From Symsagittifera roscoffensis (lineage: Eukaryota; Xenacoelomorpha; Acoela; Convolutidae), in NCBI RefSeq assembly GCF_963678635.1, contig NC_087064.1, positions 55,562,338-55,626,337 of the forward strand: a DNA stretch of 64,000 nucleotides. The letters are read 5' to 3'. A model generated the notes under the pieces. That model saw nothing but the letters and a program-made list of their open reading frames with translations, ran no database searches and was not told the DNA's origin. Shown here one piece after another: positions 10,533 through 22,135 of the stretch (its first letter is position 1; every line of letters begins with the position of its first letter). A program made the translations under genes and the position numbers.

Positions 10533-11340
10533 CAAGGCCGCTTTAGAATTTGTTTTTTGAACGAGTGTTTTTGAACGAGAGCTAATCTTAGCACAGAAGC
10601 TCGCTTGAGATCTCATGGCTCTGCTGAATTCGAAACATTTTTTGGAGGCCGCTGAAAGGAAAAAGAAAAAAGAAAAAAATAGAAAAAACGGAAGCAGCGA
10701 GTGAGATTACAAACAAAAGCTAGACGCTTTAGACTGAAACAAGAGTCTCTAGGAAAATAAAAACAAAATTTAATCAACGACAGGTAAATTGAAATATGAC
10801 GGCCCATGCAAACATTTTTAAATCCAAAAGAGGGTGGAAAACCACTGAATAGTTGACTGACTGAATTCCTTCTCCAGAATAGCTTAAAACTTGGGAGGAA
10901 GACACGTTCCACTTTTTTTTATTAAAATGTCTTTTGATGACACACAAGGCTTAAAATATACCCTTGCTTCATAAATATTGGCTTTAGAGAGTTATCAAAT
11001 GAAGATTTTGGAAACAACAGCTACGAGGTTTTTTGCTGAAAGTACAGCTTTCGCATCGGGCTAAGTCGGAATAGTAGGTCTTTTGGAAAAAACCGTAACT
11101 TTTTTTTTACTTTTCACCAATTCAGTGAGTACAAATCTGTGAAAATATGGTTTGAAAAATTTGTGTTAATTCCATGAAAACCTGCAATACAATCAGTCAT
11201 CGCAATCTGCAATTATTTTGGTCGCCGTCACAGAATACTACAATAACTTTATAAATTTTATGCAAGGAACTATTGAAAACAACTAAACTTTCCATTGTCG
11301 TAAGCTACAGGACGCAGATACACGAACCAGTCAACTAGCC
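10533..11340. other. Foreign segment X, copy B (808 bp)
   Basis: The block starts CCGCTTTAG and ends AACTAGCC. It is present with the same ends in C (16,035-16,841) and D (27,513-28,320), at 808, 807 and 808 bp. Its base composition is less AT-biased and it has no gag coding pattern. A minus-strand frame (10,912-10,613) survives in the copies only because their DNA is nearly identical. In B the sequence after 11,340 is unrelated to that in C and D, which defines the right edge. Its origin is unknown; a captured transcript or insertion is possible. Confidence 0.6.
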
Positions 11341-11859
11341 AACCAAATTTTTCAAATGGCTCTTGATTGGATGATTTTAGTTAGGAACGAAATTTATTTG
11401 TTGCAAAAGTGAAATCTAAGCCTAAAAGGAAAAAAAGACCATGGACAAATCGGAAAGCACTAAGAAAAATTTCAAAATTTTATATTAAATAAGAAAAAAA
11501 CAAAGATTGTTCTCTGTCAAAATTTTTTAACTGGCCAAAAAACAGCTCGAATTTTAGAAAAAAACATGCTTCAAATTCAAAAAAAAATTACAAAGTAAAC
11601 ACCTCAAAACCATCAGTATCCTGAAAAAAGAGATTTATGATAATACGAAACACCTTATCGAAGCTTTTTTTTCTCATGAAACTCACGTGCGGGTTGAAGG
11701 GTCCTTTTAAGAACATCAAAACGTCTCAACAGCAACAAATACAAACATCACTGGAAAAAAGAAAAGTTCGTACATTACCAGTTATACTATCAGCAAAACG
11801 AAAAAAAGAGCAACTATTTTTGATCTGACGTTTTGAAAGTCACATTAACATAAATGACA
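11341..11859. other. Unassigned AT-rich segment between copies B and C
   Basis: The stretch is unique in this window. The only frame of note is 63 codons at 11,637-11,828, and I see no motif in it. Nothing else is recognised. Confidence 0.4.
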
Positions 11860-12665
11860 TGAGGCGGATCAGGACTTTTTATTAATTGTACACTAACGAC
11901 TGATAAAAACAACACTTGTCGTTTTCCTTAAGTCAGCTGTAAAGTAAATAACATCTTGAAAAAGCATTTACTAAAACAAAAGTACAAAAATTAGTTAGTA
12001 TAAATTATAAATTGTTAGTATTATAGTTCATCACGTCATCCCAGCTTCATCACTAAAGACATAACAGCGAATTTCAAAATCTTTATCTTCAAAACTAACA
12101 CCTAACCCTAACGCTCTAAATTTAAACTATTAAGGCTTATTAATTTAATTTCATTTAAATAACAGATCATCAAGGCTTCCCTTGGATCTTTAAATTAGTT
12201 TATATCTTAAATTTTAATTTTCTAAATTGTTAAATCTCTGATCATCAAGGCCTATCCTTGGATCAAATAGAACAGTTTTGTTTTCGCCCTCCCCTTTTAC
12301 GTAGTGCCTAACGACCTCAAACGTCGATTCACTTCCCAACCGTTATCAAAAGATCCAAATTTAACAGAAATTTTTTGAAAAACTAACCATTTTAATTAAG
12401 CTAAACAGTGAAGAACTTCGGTTACTCATTCTTCACTTGATCCCATTCCTCTTAGATGACCCAGGCTAAAACCCTTGAATTTAGTAAGTCATAAAACAGT
12501 ATCTAACGAACTACTTGCGTTCTAAATACACTTGAACCCTGTGGATTGACTTGCTATTCTCCAACCCTTGATCACAAATAATCACCAGCTAAGTAAGATT
12601 AAGTAGGTCAAATCCTAACTTAGAATTAGTCACCAGAAAGTACAAATCATTCTTCGGAATCAATA
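11860..12665 (+). repeat. LTR/leader-like 5' region, copy C
   Basis: The region begins TGAGGCGGATCAGG, as copy D does at 23,360. The two are closely similar to about 12,665/24,170, while the DNA to the left of each is unrelated. It contains two copies of a GATCATCAAGG...CCTTGGATC stem-loop (12,165-12,188 and 12,240-12,264). A start in TG and a position ahead of gag suggest a 5' LTR. No downstream CA terminus, primer site or matching 3' LTR was found in the window. Confidence 0.5.
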
Positions 12666-12955
12666 TACGCTTTCTCTCCATACCATATATACGACTCAAA
12701 TTGGGCTAACCACAAAAAATTGTAAGAACTAATAGTTTAAGGCGTTAGAATCATTAATCCAGATTGTGCATCCATCAACCTAAACCTTATGTCATGAGGC
12801 AATTTAGGAAACAAACAAACAATCATAATACATAATTGTTTAAATAACGACGAGAAATACGATCTCGTATTCACACCACACAAACAGTAGGATATTTAAG
12901 AACAAAAAGACAAACAGTAAGAAAAAAGATAATAAACAAACAAAATCATATTATT

Positions 12956-13237
12956 TTGGAAAGATTCTCAAAACAAAAAAACGCAGTCTCAGAATCAGAA
13001 ACAGCGGCAATACGCGAACTTCATAACTTAGAAGACTCAAAAAATAAAAATCACCAAATAGACGATCAGTTATATTTCACAGATTCAGAAACAACATCAA
13101 AATCATCAGTAAAGGGCAAACGGAAAAAAAGTTGCTACACGAACAAACCATTACGTTTGTATAATTGGAATCAACCAATAAGACACATTGAAAACTACAC
13201 AATAACAGTAATACAACACAAAGATGATCCAAAATGA
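12956..13237 (+). CDS. Small 5' ORF 'a', copy C
   Basis: The 93 codons start MERFSKQKNAVSESE and are intact. The protein is polar, with SETTSKSSVKGKRKK followed by a basic/aromatic end (LRLYNWNQPIRHIE). The same length and sequence occur at 24,457-24,738. The last 14 nt overlap ORF b in another frame. I do not recognise a family. It may be an upstream regulatory ORF or the true N-terminus of Gag joined by frameshifting. Confidence 0.5.
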   Translation: MERFSKQKNAVSESETAAIRELHNLEDSKNKNHQIDDQLYFTDSETTSKSSVKGKRKKSCYTNKPLRLYNWNQPIRHIENYTITVIQHKDDPK

Positions 13238-13606
13238 AGATAACTCAGAAAACTCAGTACTTCCACTTTTAATATCACCACGATCTGAAAATCGCGGAAA
13301 AATAGAATTTTGTAAAAACTTAATTGCAAACTTATTTAAAAAAGGAGAAAGTCCATGTACAAAAGAATTTCCAGATGTAAAAAAAAACTTCTCGGTCACT
13401 ATCTCGAAGGTATATGTAGTCTCACATCACACTTTGGAATCTACACAATAGAAATCATATCACCAAATGCATCTCATAACAGATATCTCATTCATATTGA
13501 CGCTGTAGATATTGAATTCTCAAAAGTTTTTACACAATACATCAAAATCATACAACACCAAACCTCACAAAGACCAAACTCGATATTTACAAATATTATA
13601 TTCTAA
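13224..13606 (+). pseudogene. Small ORF 'b', copy C (frame break at an A-run)
   Basis: It is the same protein as at 7,462-7,845. The frame shifts at GTAAAAAAAAAC (about 13,378-13,389), where one C is missing relative to B. The in-frame heptamer A AAA AAC there is a canonical -1 slippage signal, and a -1 step would continue the B-like frame (LLGHYLEGI). A plain indel is the simpler reading. Confidence 0.5.
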
Positions 13607-13629
13607 CTTATCTATAGCTATATATTTAT

Positions 13630-14590
13630 ATTAGAGTTGGATGAACCCCAAAGCAATTGACCTACTCAAACACCTCGGCATACAAGTGTACGACAGTAAA
13701 TACACATATTTCCAAATTTTTTAAATGCAGTTCGAGAAAACCAAACAAATGGTCAAATAACACAAAATGTTAAACATGACTCACAAAAAATCTTAGCATG
13801 TCTCATAATCGATTATTTTATTCACGATATTGAACTTATTGAACAAGCAAGAAAAAATTTTTGACAACAAACTGCAGATGATGAAACTGTACTAGCAGAG
13901 CAATTAGACTATGTATGGGACCCTGAATGGTCTTATAAAAAATTTCTCAAAATACCAAAAATAGGAAATACCAAATATCTCACCTGTTCAGCCAAATTTT
14001 ACAACTCCAAAACTAAAAAATCCAACGTTACAACAAACGATCATACAATCCACAGTTAAACCTTGTGTTGCACAAAAATATTCACAGATGAATTACTAAA
14101 CATTTCGAACCGTAACAAAGCCATCATACAAACAACATAGAAATAATTTTGCAGGACACAATAACAACTATGTCAACGGACCAAAAACGACAAAAACTAA
14201 AACAAATACTCAAACATTTACACAAAGTCAAATTGTACCACAACCAATCTTGAACTCAAAAAATTTTCATGATCAACCACGATCCTCGCAAGAAAAAGAT
14301 GGGAACTATCCATTTTTTCAACAACGTAAAAACAATGCAAATAAAGGCCATACTAAAAATCAACCTCATCATTACGCACAAAATTGTTTTCCATCAGACG
14401 ATGAAGAATACTATAATCAGAATCATCAACGATGTTCCTCGAACCAAAGACCTCGTTCTTACAGTATTGATCAACCAGATATTTTCGAACCAGTTACGCG
14501 GAATGAACAAATAGGACAACCTAGAACTAACCCAACACCTAAAAATCATAAATTTCATTAACAAAATCCAATTAATACATATTCATATCA
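13630..14590 (+). pseudogene. gag: Gag linker region, copy C
   Basis: A degraded Asn/Gln/Pro-rich linker includes a 103-codon frame at 14,250-14,561 (QPRSSQEKDGNYPFFQQRK, ending in a Pro/Asn-rich stretch). An internal deletion relative to B near 13,960 removes about 400 bp. Confidence 0.4.
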
Positions 14591-14600
14591 ACCAACTCAG

Positions 14601-15345
14601 ATGCGAAATGAAATCCCACTTCCATTTTTTTTACATCACCACGATATAACAAAAAGCCAATTAACAAATTTTTCTCAAGTGCCACACAACGAAGAATCCC
14701 TACAAATGACCCTGAATCCATATCTAATAGGTGGATCATCAATAACATCAAATAAACCACTCATGGTATTCACAGACACAGACCCTGAACACTCTGTACT
14801 ACCTTAACGCAGTCAGAGCAAATTTAATTTTAAGTATAGGACCTGAACCAGTAAACACGCCACTCCATCAAAGAAGAATACATAGACGCACAGTTGTAAT
14901 CCAAACTACCCTTGAAGGCGCAGCTTAAAAATGGTTTTCAGTTTTACCTATAGAAATAAAATCAAATTGGAAAATATTCACACAAGAATTCTCAAAAATG
15001 TTTGACTCAGAAAGAAAAAACAACATCAAAGAGTTTTATGCAATGAAATTCGTAGACTACCCAATGAAACAATAAAACAACTGGCAGTAAGAATAAAAGC
15101 ACTTGTCCGAAAAGCATATTCACTTAATACTCATGATTATAAAAACACAAAGATGACGGAAATCGTAATGATGACTCTAACACCTCAATTACAAAAAATA
15201 GCAAGAAAAAGAGAGCATCACATCCTTCCTCAATCCGAGAACAAGACTTAGGTTTTAGGAAACTAGTAGATAAAGTAGAACAAGTAGAAATCACTACGAA
15301 ATTGGAAGAAACGGAAAATTTAACTACAATAAAAAACAACATCCA
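14601..15345 (+). pseudogene. gag: Gag capsid-like region, copy C
   Basis: This is homologous to 9,148-9,805, with KPLMVFTDTDPEHSV, KWFSVLPIEIKS and FSKMFDSERKNNIKEFYA. It has frame breaks near 14,807 and in-frame stops. A change in the region before SVLP to a stop codon (TAA) is shared with B. Confidence 0.6.
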
Positions 15346-15399
15346 GGCCACTACTTCGCACATAAACAATATCAACGACTCTGATACTGATTTATTAGA

Positions 15400-15997
15400 A
15401 AAAAATACCGAAAATTAAATATTTACGAGAAAAAACCAAACTTCAAAGGCAAACCATCATTCAAAAAATGGTGTAATTTTTGTCGACGAAACGGACGCAG
15501 TATCGCTCATTGCAAACAAAAACAACAAGATAACCAAAATAAACCTCAAAAACATAGAAAACCCAACAAATCATCAATACATGAAGAAAGATCAAAATTT
15601 ACCCAACAAAAGCATTCGTAGCAATAATAGTTCAGGCAAACCCCTTCCAAATAACTCCAACTACTCTAGACAACAATCACCTTATTTTACAAATTATAGA
15701 GGACGATCACCATACCAAATAAACTCAAAGAATTTCTCACAAAATAGGTATAGTCGATCACATAGTCGAAATAGCCAATATCAAAATAACTATTCAAGAT
15801 CAAATTCAAATCAACACAGATTTAACGACAGATCTCATTCAAATTCAAGGAATCGAAATTATTCAAATAACAGATATAGAAATTATTCTAACAATCGGAA
15901 TAGAAACTATTCAAACAATCACAACGCTAGATATCAAAATAATCGATCACGCAATTATTCGAACAAGAGATCAAAATATAATAATTATCAATTATAA
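15400..15997 (+). pseudogene. gag: Gag nucleocapsid, first copy in element C
   Basis: The zinc knuckle at 15,472-15,513 reads CNFCRRNGRSIAHC: the zinc-binding His is replaced by Arg, which should abolish zinc binding. It is followed by an open 138-codon Asn/Arg/Ser-rich tail (15,581-15,997) made of RNYSNN-like repeats. It ends where segment X begins. Confidence 0.7.
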
Positions 15998-16034
15998 AAA
16001 TAAATCTATAAATTTAAAAACATAAGAATTATCA

Positions 16035-16841
16035 ACAAGACCGCTTTAGACTTTGTTTTTTGAACGAGTGTTTTTGAACGAGAGCTAATCTTAGCACAAA
16101 AGGTCGCTTGAGATATCATGGCTCTGCTAAAATTGAAACATTTTTCGGAGGCCGCTGAAAGGAAAAAGAAAGAAGAAAAAAATAGAAAAAACGGAAGCAG
16201 CGAGTGAGATTACAAACAAAAGCTAGACGCTTTAGACTGAAACAAGAGTCTCTAGAAAAATAAAAACAACATTTAAACAACGAGAGGTAAATTGAAATAT
16301 GATGGCCCATGCAAACATTTTTAAATCCAAAAGAGGGTGGAAAACCACTGAATAGTTGACTGACTGAATTCCTTCTCCATAATAGCTTAAAACTTGGGAG
16401 GAAGACACGTTCCACTTTTTTTAATTAAAATTTCTATTGATGACACACAAGGCTCAAAATATACCCTTGCTTCATAAATATTGGCTTTAGAGTGTTATCA
16501 AATGTTGATTTTGGAAACAACAGCTAGGAGATTTTTTGCTGAAAGTACAGCTTTCGCATCGGGCTAAGTCGGAATAGTAAGTCTTTTGGAAAATACCGTA
16601 ACTTTTTTGAGTTTTCACCAATTCAGTGAGTACAAATCTGTGAGAATATGGTTTGAAAAATTTGTGTTAATTCCATGAAAACCTGCAACACAATCAGTCA
16701 TCGCAATCTGCAATTATTTTGGTCGCGCTCACAGAATACAACGATAACATTAGTAATTCTATGCAAGGGACTATTGAAAACAACTAAACTTTCCATTGTC
16801 GTAAGCTACAGGACGCAGATACCTGAACCAGTCAACTAGCC
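16035..16841. other. Foreign segment X, copy C (807 bp)
   Basis: The ends and near-identical sequence match B and D. Here X separates two copies of the nucleocapsid region, 15,484-15,990 and 16,842-17,358. Confidence 0.6.
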
Positions 16842-17360
16842 GACGATACGGACACAGTCACGTCGATTGCAGACAAACAATAAGATAACCAAAAAAAAAC
16901 CGGCAAATCTTTTCATCAATACATAGAGAAAGATCAAAATTTAAACAATTAAAACATTCGTAGCAATAATAGTTCAGTTTAACCCCTTCCAAATAACTCC
17001 AACTACTCTAGACAACAATCAACTTATTTTACAAATTATAGAGAGGACGATCACCATACCAAAGAAATTCAAAGAATTTCTCACAAAATAGGTATAGTCG
17101 ATCACATAGTCGAAATAGCCAATATCAAAATAACTATTCAAGATCAAATTCAAATCAACACAGATTTAACGACAGGTCTCATTCAAATTCTAGGAATTGA
17201 ATTTAGTCAAATAACAGATCTAGAAACTTTTCAAACAGTCGATAAAGAAATTATTCTAACGATCGGAAAAGAAACTATTCAAACAATCGAAACCCTAGAT
17301 ATCAAAATAGTCGATCACGCGATTATTCAAACAACAGATCAAAATATAATAATTATCAAA
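16842..17360 (+). pseudogene. gag: Gag nucleocapsid, duplicated copy after X in element C
   Basis: The duplicate starts inside the zinc knuckle (RRYGHSHVDC, lacking the first CX2C) and repeats the Asn/Arg/Ser tail in broken frames. It continues past the point where the first copy is cut by X, so it preserves the original gag-protease connection. Confidence 0.65.
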
Positions 17361-17880
17361 ATAGATCACGCGATAATTCACAGAACAGAAGCTCAAGCTA
17401 TAGCAACAGACAAAGAAACTACTGTGAATCACCACATAGGAATATCACACTTTATCAAAAATCACAACAAAATTATAGGAGTAATATACCTAAACATCAA
17501 AGACAAATCAATCAAGTACAATCAACGGGAGAAACTCAAGCAGACCCCATTCCCCAGTATTGAGAATAACGAAACAACAGAATTTCAATTAAACAACATC
17601 AATCGCGAGTTCACAGATAGCGAAAGTGATACAGAAAACATAACTTCATTTAACATGTTAAATGTTGAAACTGACTATGAGTCTATTAATAATGAACAAC
17701 CGATATATTCTCATATATATATCAAAAGCATGGCCGATTTATTTTGAACTATTATACAAGACCAGTGCCAAACAGCACAAAAGAAGAAAGAGAAAAAATA
17801 GCAGGAGAAATGAAAGAACCACAGAAAGTTAAAACACAAATAACATTTATCAAAACATACCTAAAGAAACACATTTAAGA
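17361..17880 (+). pseudogene. Gag-protease linker, copy C
   Basis: A 107-codon frame (17,424-17,747) ends in an acidic stretch (REFTDSESDTENITSFN). Beyond it, KPVPNS-like and Lys-rich sequence leads to the protease. The same region lies at 28,920-29,373 in D. Confidence 0.4.
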
Positions 17881-17939
17881 AAAAATATGGACATTTCCAC
17901 TTCTTTTAGGAAGTCCAAAATCAAAGCAATTGCACACAC

Positions 17940-18320
17940 CAAACCTTGAAATAAATTTTTAAATCGATTCTGGAGCAGAATCAAATATTATAAACATTCC
18001 CACTTGGAATGAAATCGAAATTCTACATCCAAAACTGATACCCTTCAAAACAACAAAAAGACTAGCAACCGCAAAAGGATCAACCTTAACCATCTACGGA
18101 AAAGTACAACTCTTCCTTGTTCCCACTCGAAAAATGGAACAAAACAAACTCATGAGCAAACCATTCAAACAAACCTTCCATATCACTGATATAAAACACA
18201 ATATCATTGGAATACCATTTATCACTATATATATACCAACAATAAATATCTTAAATAGTAAAATTCATATGAAAGACAAATACACTAGAATGAAAAACAC
18301 TTTTTTGACATTTTTGCAAA
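17940..18320 (+). pseudogene. pol: Retroviral-type aspartic protease, copy C
   Basis: IDSGAESNI (17,962-17,988) is the catalytic Asp motif (DTGA/DSGA family). HNIIGIPFI about 80 codons later matches the conserved ILG-type strand of retropepsins. A TAA just before the catalytic motif (also in D) breaks the link to gag. The enzyme would cleave Gag-Pol during particle maturation. Confidence 0.7.
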
Positions 18321-19089
18321 GAATAAACAAACAACCACAATTTTTCTCAAAATTTCAAAATTTTACCCGATATACAATCAGGAACGAAAACAACTGAAAC
18401 CTGTTTAACTTTTCAATCAAACAAATTCACCAATATGATAAAGAGCAAAACAAACAACATCTCTTTACGTCTGACCTTGAATTCAGACCAATTCACAAAT
18501 TTTTCCGAGTAACACTTTAATCTATTAAATACATGAAAGGCTCAAACTCTGACAGAATTTCTTTACATATATAAAAAAATTCCCCATATATAATCAAATG
18601 CCATTAGATGAACAATCACGAGGGTTAACATAATTCGTTGTTGGAAATCAACAAAACGAATTCAACAGATTATTCTTTGGAACTTCCATAGAACCAGCAG
18701 CATTTTCAATATTTATGAGTAGAGTTTTTGGACCATTAATACTCAATAAAAATGCAATTACATATTTAGACGATATTTTTATGCAATCACAAACCAAAGA
18801 AAAAATGTTTACTGTCTTAGAAAAATATTATCAGATACTGCTACAAGAAAACATGAAAGCAGCCCCAGATGAATCACACTTTTTCCTAACACCAGTAAAA
18901 TTCCTTGGACATATTATAGAAACAAACACTATAACTCCATTAAATTCTCGTATAGACGCTATCCAAAAACTTTAACCACATTCAATTAAGAAAAAAATAC
19001 AAGAATTTTTCGGAATGTTGAACTTCTTAAGCAAAAACTTATACAAAATCCAGCTATACTTAAGACCCTTTCACAACATCCTTAGACAA
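18321..19089 (+). pseudogene. pol: RT array unit 1 (short form)
   Basis: The unit contains the protease-RT linker followed directly by the RT palm. PLDEQSRGLT, the catalytic YLDDIFMQS and LGHIIETNTITPL are visible. About 720 bp of fingers region is missing between CATATA motifs. The unit ends ILRQE-TAA with GAATAAAC, where the next unit begins. In-frame stops are present. Confidence 0.75.
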
Positions 19090-19864
19090 GAATAAACAAA
19101 CAACCACTATTTTTCTCAAAGTTTTACCCCATATATAACCAGGAACGAAAACACTTGAAACCACTATCAGGAAACACGTATAACTTTTCAATCAAACAAA
19201 TTCACCAATATGATAAAGAGCAAAACAAACAACATCTCTTTATGTCTGACCTTGAATTCAGACCAATTCACAAATTTTTCCGAGTAACAATTTAATCTAT
19301 TAATTACATAAAAGACTCAAACTCTGACAGAAATTCTTTACATATATATAACAATTCCCCATATATAATCAAATGCCATTAGATGAACAATCACGAGGAT
19401 TAACACAATTCGTTGTTGGAAATCAACAAAACGAATTCAACAGATTATTCTTCGGAACCTCCAAAGAACCAGCAGCATTTTCAGCATTTATGAGTAGAGT
19501 TTTTGGACCATTAATACTCAATAAAAATGCAATTACATATTTAGACGATATTTTAATGCAATCATAAACCAAAGTTGAAATGTTTACTGTCTTAGAAAAA
19601 TATCATCAGATACTGCTACAAGAAAACATGAAAGCAGCCCCAGATAAATCACACTTTTTCCTAACACGAGTAAAATTCCTTGGACATATTATCGAAAAAA
19701 ACACTATAACTCCATTAAATTCTCGTATAGACGCAATCCAAAAACTTCAACTACCTTCAAATACGAAAAAAATACAAGAATTTCTTGGACTGTTGAACTT
19801 CTTAAGTAAATACCTATACAAAATGCAGCTATACTTACAACCCTTTTACAACATCCTTAGACAA
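19090..19864 (+). pseudogene. pol: RT array unit 2 (short form)
   Basis: The unit has the same layout as unit 1, 775 bp. The palm is open from 19,373 with YLDDILMQS, then a stop (TCA TAA) follows, and the thumb is open at 19,580-19,870. Confidence 0.75.
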
Positions 19865-21360
19865 GAATAAACAAACAACCAACATTTTTCTCAAAATTTT
19901 ACCCCATATATAATCAGGAACGAAAACACCTGAAACCAGTATCATGAAACATGTTTAAATTTTCAATCAAACAAATTCACCAATTTGATAAAAAGCAAAA
20001 CAAGCAACATCTCTTTATGTCTGACCTTGAATTCAGACCAAATCACAAATTTTTCCGAGTAACAATTTAATCTATTAAATACATGAAAGGCTCAAACTCT
20101 GACAGAGTTTCTTTACAAATATAAAACAATTCCCCATATAAAATAAACTTACCACTAGAACTCTTAGAATATTGCGAAACTAACGCGACAATTTCTCCCA
20201 CAAAAAAATAGCGTATAGAGTAAACAGTATTTTACAACTCTTAGACATATGTCAATCAACAATTCTTGATGAAGACTTGTCAATTATTAATATTTTAAGC
20301 AATGAAAAACTTAATACATATTAATTCACGAAAACACCCTATTTCAAACCAACATTTCAATTTTCAAATAATACGACAGATCAGCAAAAATTTTTAACAA
20401 TGTTTAATTTTCAACACTCCCAGATAACACAAAAAAAAAGTCGAGCAACTAGCTGACCTATTTTCAAAATACCCCAAAGTTTACGCAACATCAAAATCTG
20501 ATGTTGGAAAAATAAATTCACCATTACATTTACCCTTAAAATCTGACGCAGTTTTCAAAAAAGAACGAGCAAGTAAAGTTCCAATTAACTTGCAAGATAA
20601 AGTTAACAGACTACTTGAAATAGTAGAAAAATATGAAATCACTTCTCCAGTAAATAAAGAAGAACAGCCTAAAGGTAACACATTTATAAACCCCGTTATC
20701 ATCTTACCGAAAAAAGAATCATTAGAAATCGTTCTAGATGCAAGATATTTAAATGCATTCTTTGATAAATCTAAAATTAATTGGCTTATTGAAACAATTC
20801 AAGTAATTCTCACAAAAATAAACGGTTAATACTTTACATCAGCAGATATGAATAGTGCATATAATCAAATGCCCTTAGATGAACAATCACGAGGATTAAC
20901 ACAATTCGTTGTTGGAAATCAACAAAACGAATTTAACAGATTTTTCTATAGAAATTTCATAGGACCAGCAGCATTTTCAGCATTTTCGAGTAAATTTTTT
21001 AGACCATTATTACTTAATAAAAATGCAATTAAATATTTAGACGATGTTTTTACGCAATCACAAACCAAAGACGAAATGTTTACTGTCTTAGAAAAACATC
21101 ATCAGATACTGCTACAAGAAAACATGAAAGCAGCCCCAGATAAATCACTTTTTTTCCCAACACGAGTAAAATTCCTTGGACATATTATAGAAAGAAACAC
21201 TATAACTCCATTAAATTCTGGTATAGACGCAATCCAAAAACTTCAACCACCTTCAAATAAGAAAAAAATACACGAATTTTTTGGAATGTTGAACTTCTTA
21301 AAAAATTACGTATACAAAATGCAGCTATACTCAAGACCCTTTTACAACATCCTTAGACAA
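19865..21360 (+). pseudogene. pol: RT array unit 3 (long form)
   Basis: At 1,496 bp this is the full segment. It holds the linker, RT fingers (FINPVIILPKKES, VLDARYLNAFFDKS; open 20,590-20,829), a TAA at 20,827-20,829, then palm and thumb open for 172 codons (20,848-21,366) with NSAYNQMPLDE and YLDDVFTQS. The TAA between fingers and palm is at the same place in all three long units. Confidence 0.8.
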
Positions 21361-22135
21361 GAGTAAACAAGCACCAACCATTTTTCTCAAAGTTTTACCC
21401 CATATATAATCAGGAACGAAAACACTTGAAACCACCATCAGGAAACACGTATAACTTTTCAATCAAACAAATTCACCGATATGATAAAGAGCATAACAAA
21501 CAACATCTCTTTATGTCTGACCTTGAATTCAGACCAATTCACAAATTTTTCCGAGTAACAATTTATTCTATTAAATACATGAAAGTTTCAAACTCTGAAA
21601 GAATTTCTTTACATATATATAACAATTCCCCATATATAATCAAATGCCATTAGATGAAAAATTACGAGGATAAACACAATTCGTTGTTGGAAATCAACAA
21701 TACGAAATTAAAAGATTATTCTATTGAATATTCATAGGACCAGCAGCATTTTCACCATTTGTGAGTAAATTTTTTTAGACCGTTAACACTTAATAAAAAT
21801 GCAATTACATATTTAGACGATGTTTTTATGCAATCACAAACCAAAGACGAAATGTTTACTTTCTTAGAAAAACATCATCAGATACTCCTACAAGAAAACA
21901 TGAAAGTAGCCCCAGGTTAATCACACTTTTTCCCAACACGAGTAAATTTCCTTGGCCATTTTATAGAAAGAAACACTATAACTCCATTAAATTCTCGTAT
22001 AGACACAAACCAAAACTTCAACCACCTTCAAATAAGAAAAAAATACAAGAATTTTTTGGAATGTTGAATTTCTTAAGTAAATACGTATACAAAATGCAGC
22101 TATACTTAAGACCCTTTTACAACATCCTTAGACAA
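21361..22135 (+). pseudogene. pol: RT array unit 4 (short form)
   Basis: The unit is 775 bp with several stops and a 1-nt shift near 21,775. YLDDVFMQS and the thumb region are recognisable. Confidence 0.7.

Noticed and set aside
10613-10912. 99-codon minus-strand ORF recurring in all three copies of segment X (also 16,116-16,415 and 27,467-27,895)
   Set aside because: The copies are nearly identical as DNA, so shared openness is not evidence of selection; the sequence has no motif and copy-specific changes are not biased to silent sites as far as I can judge.
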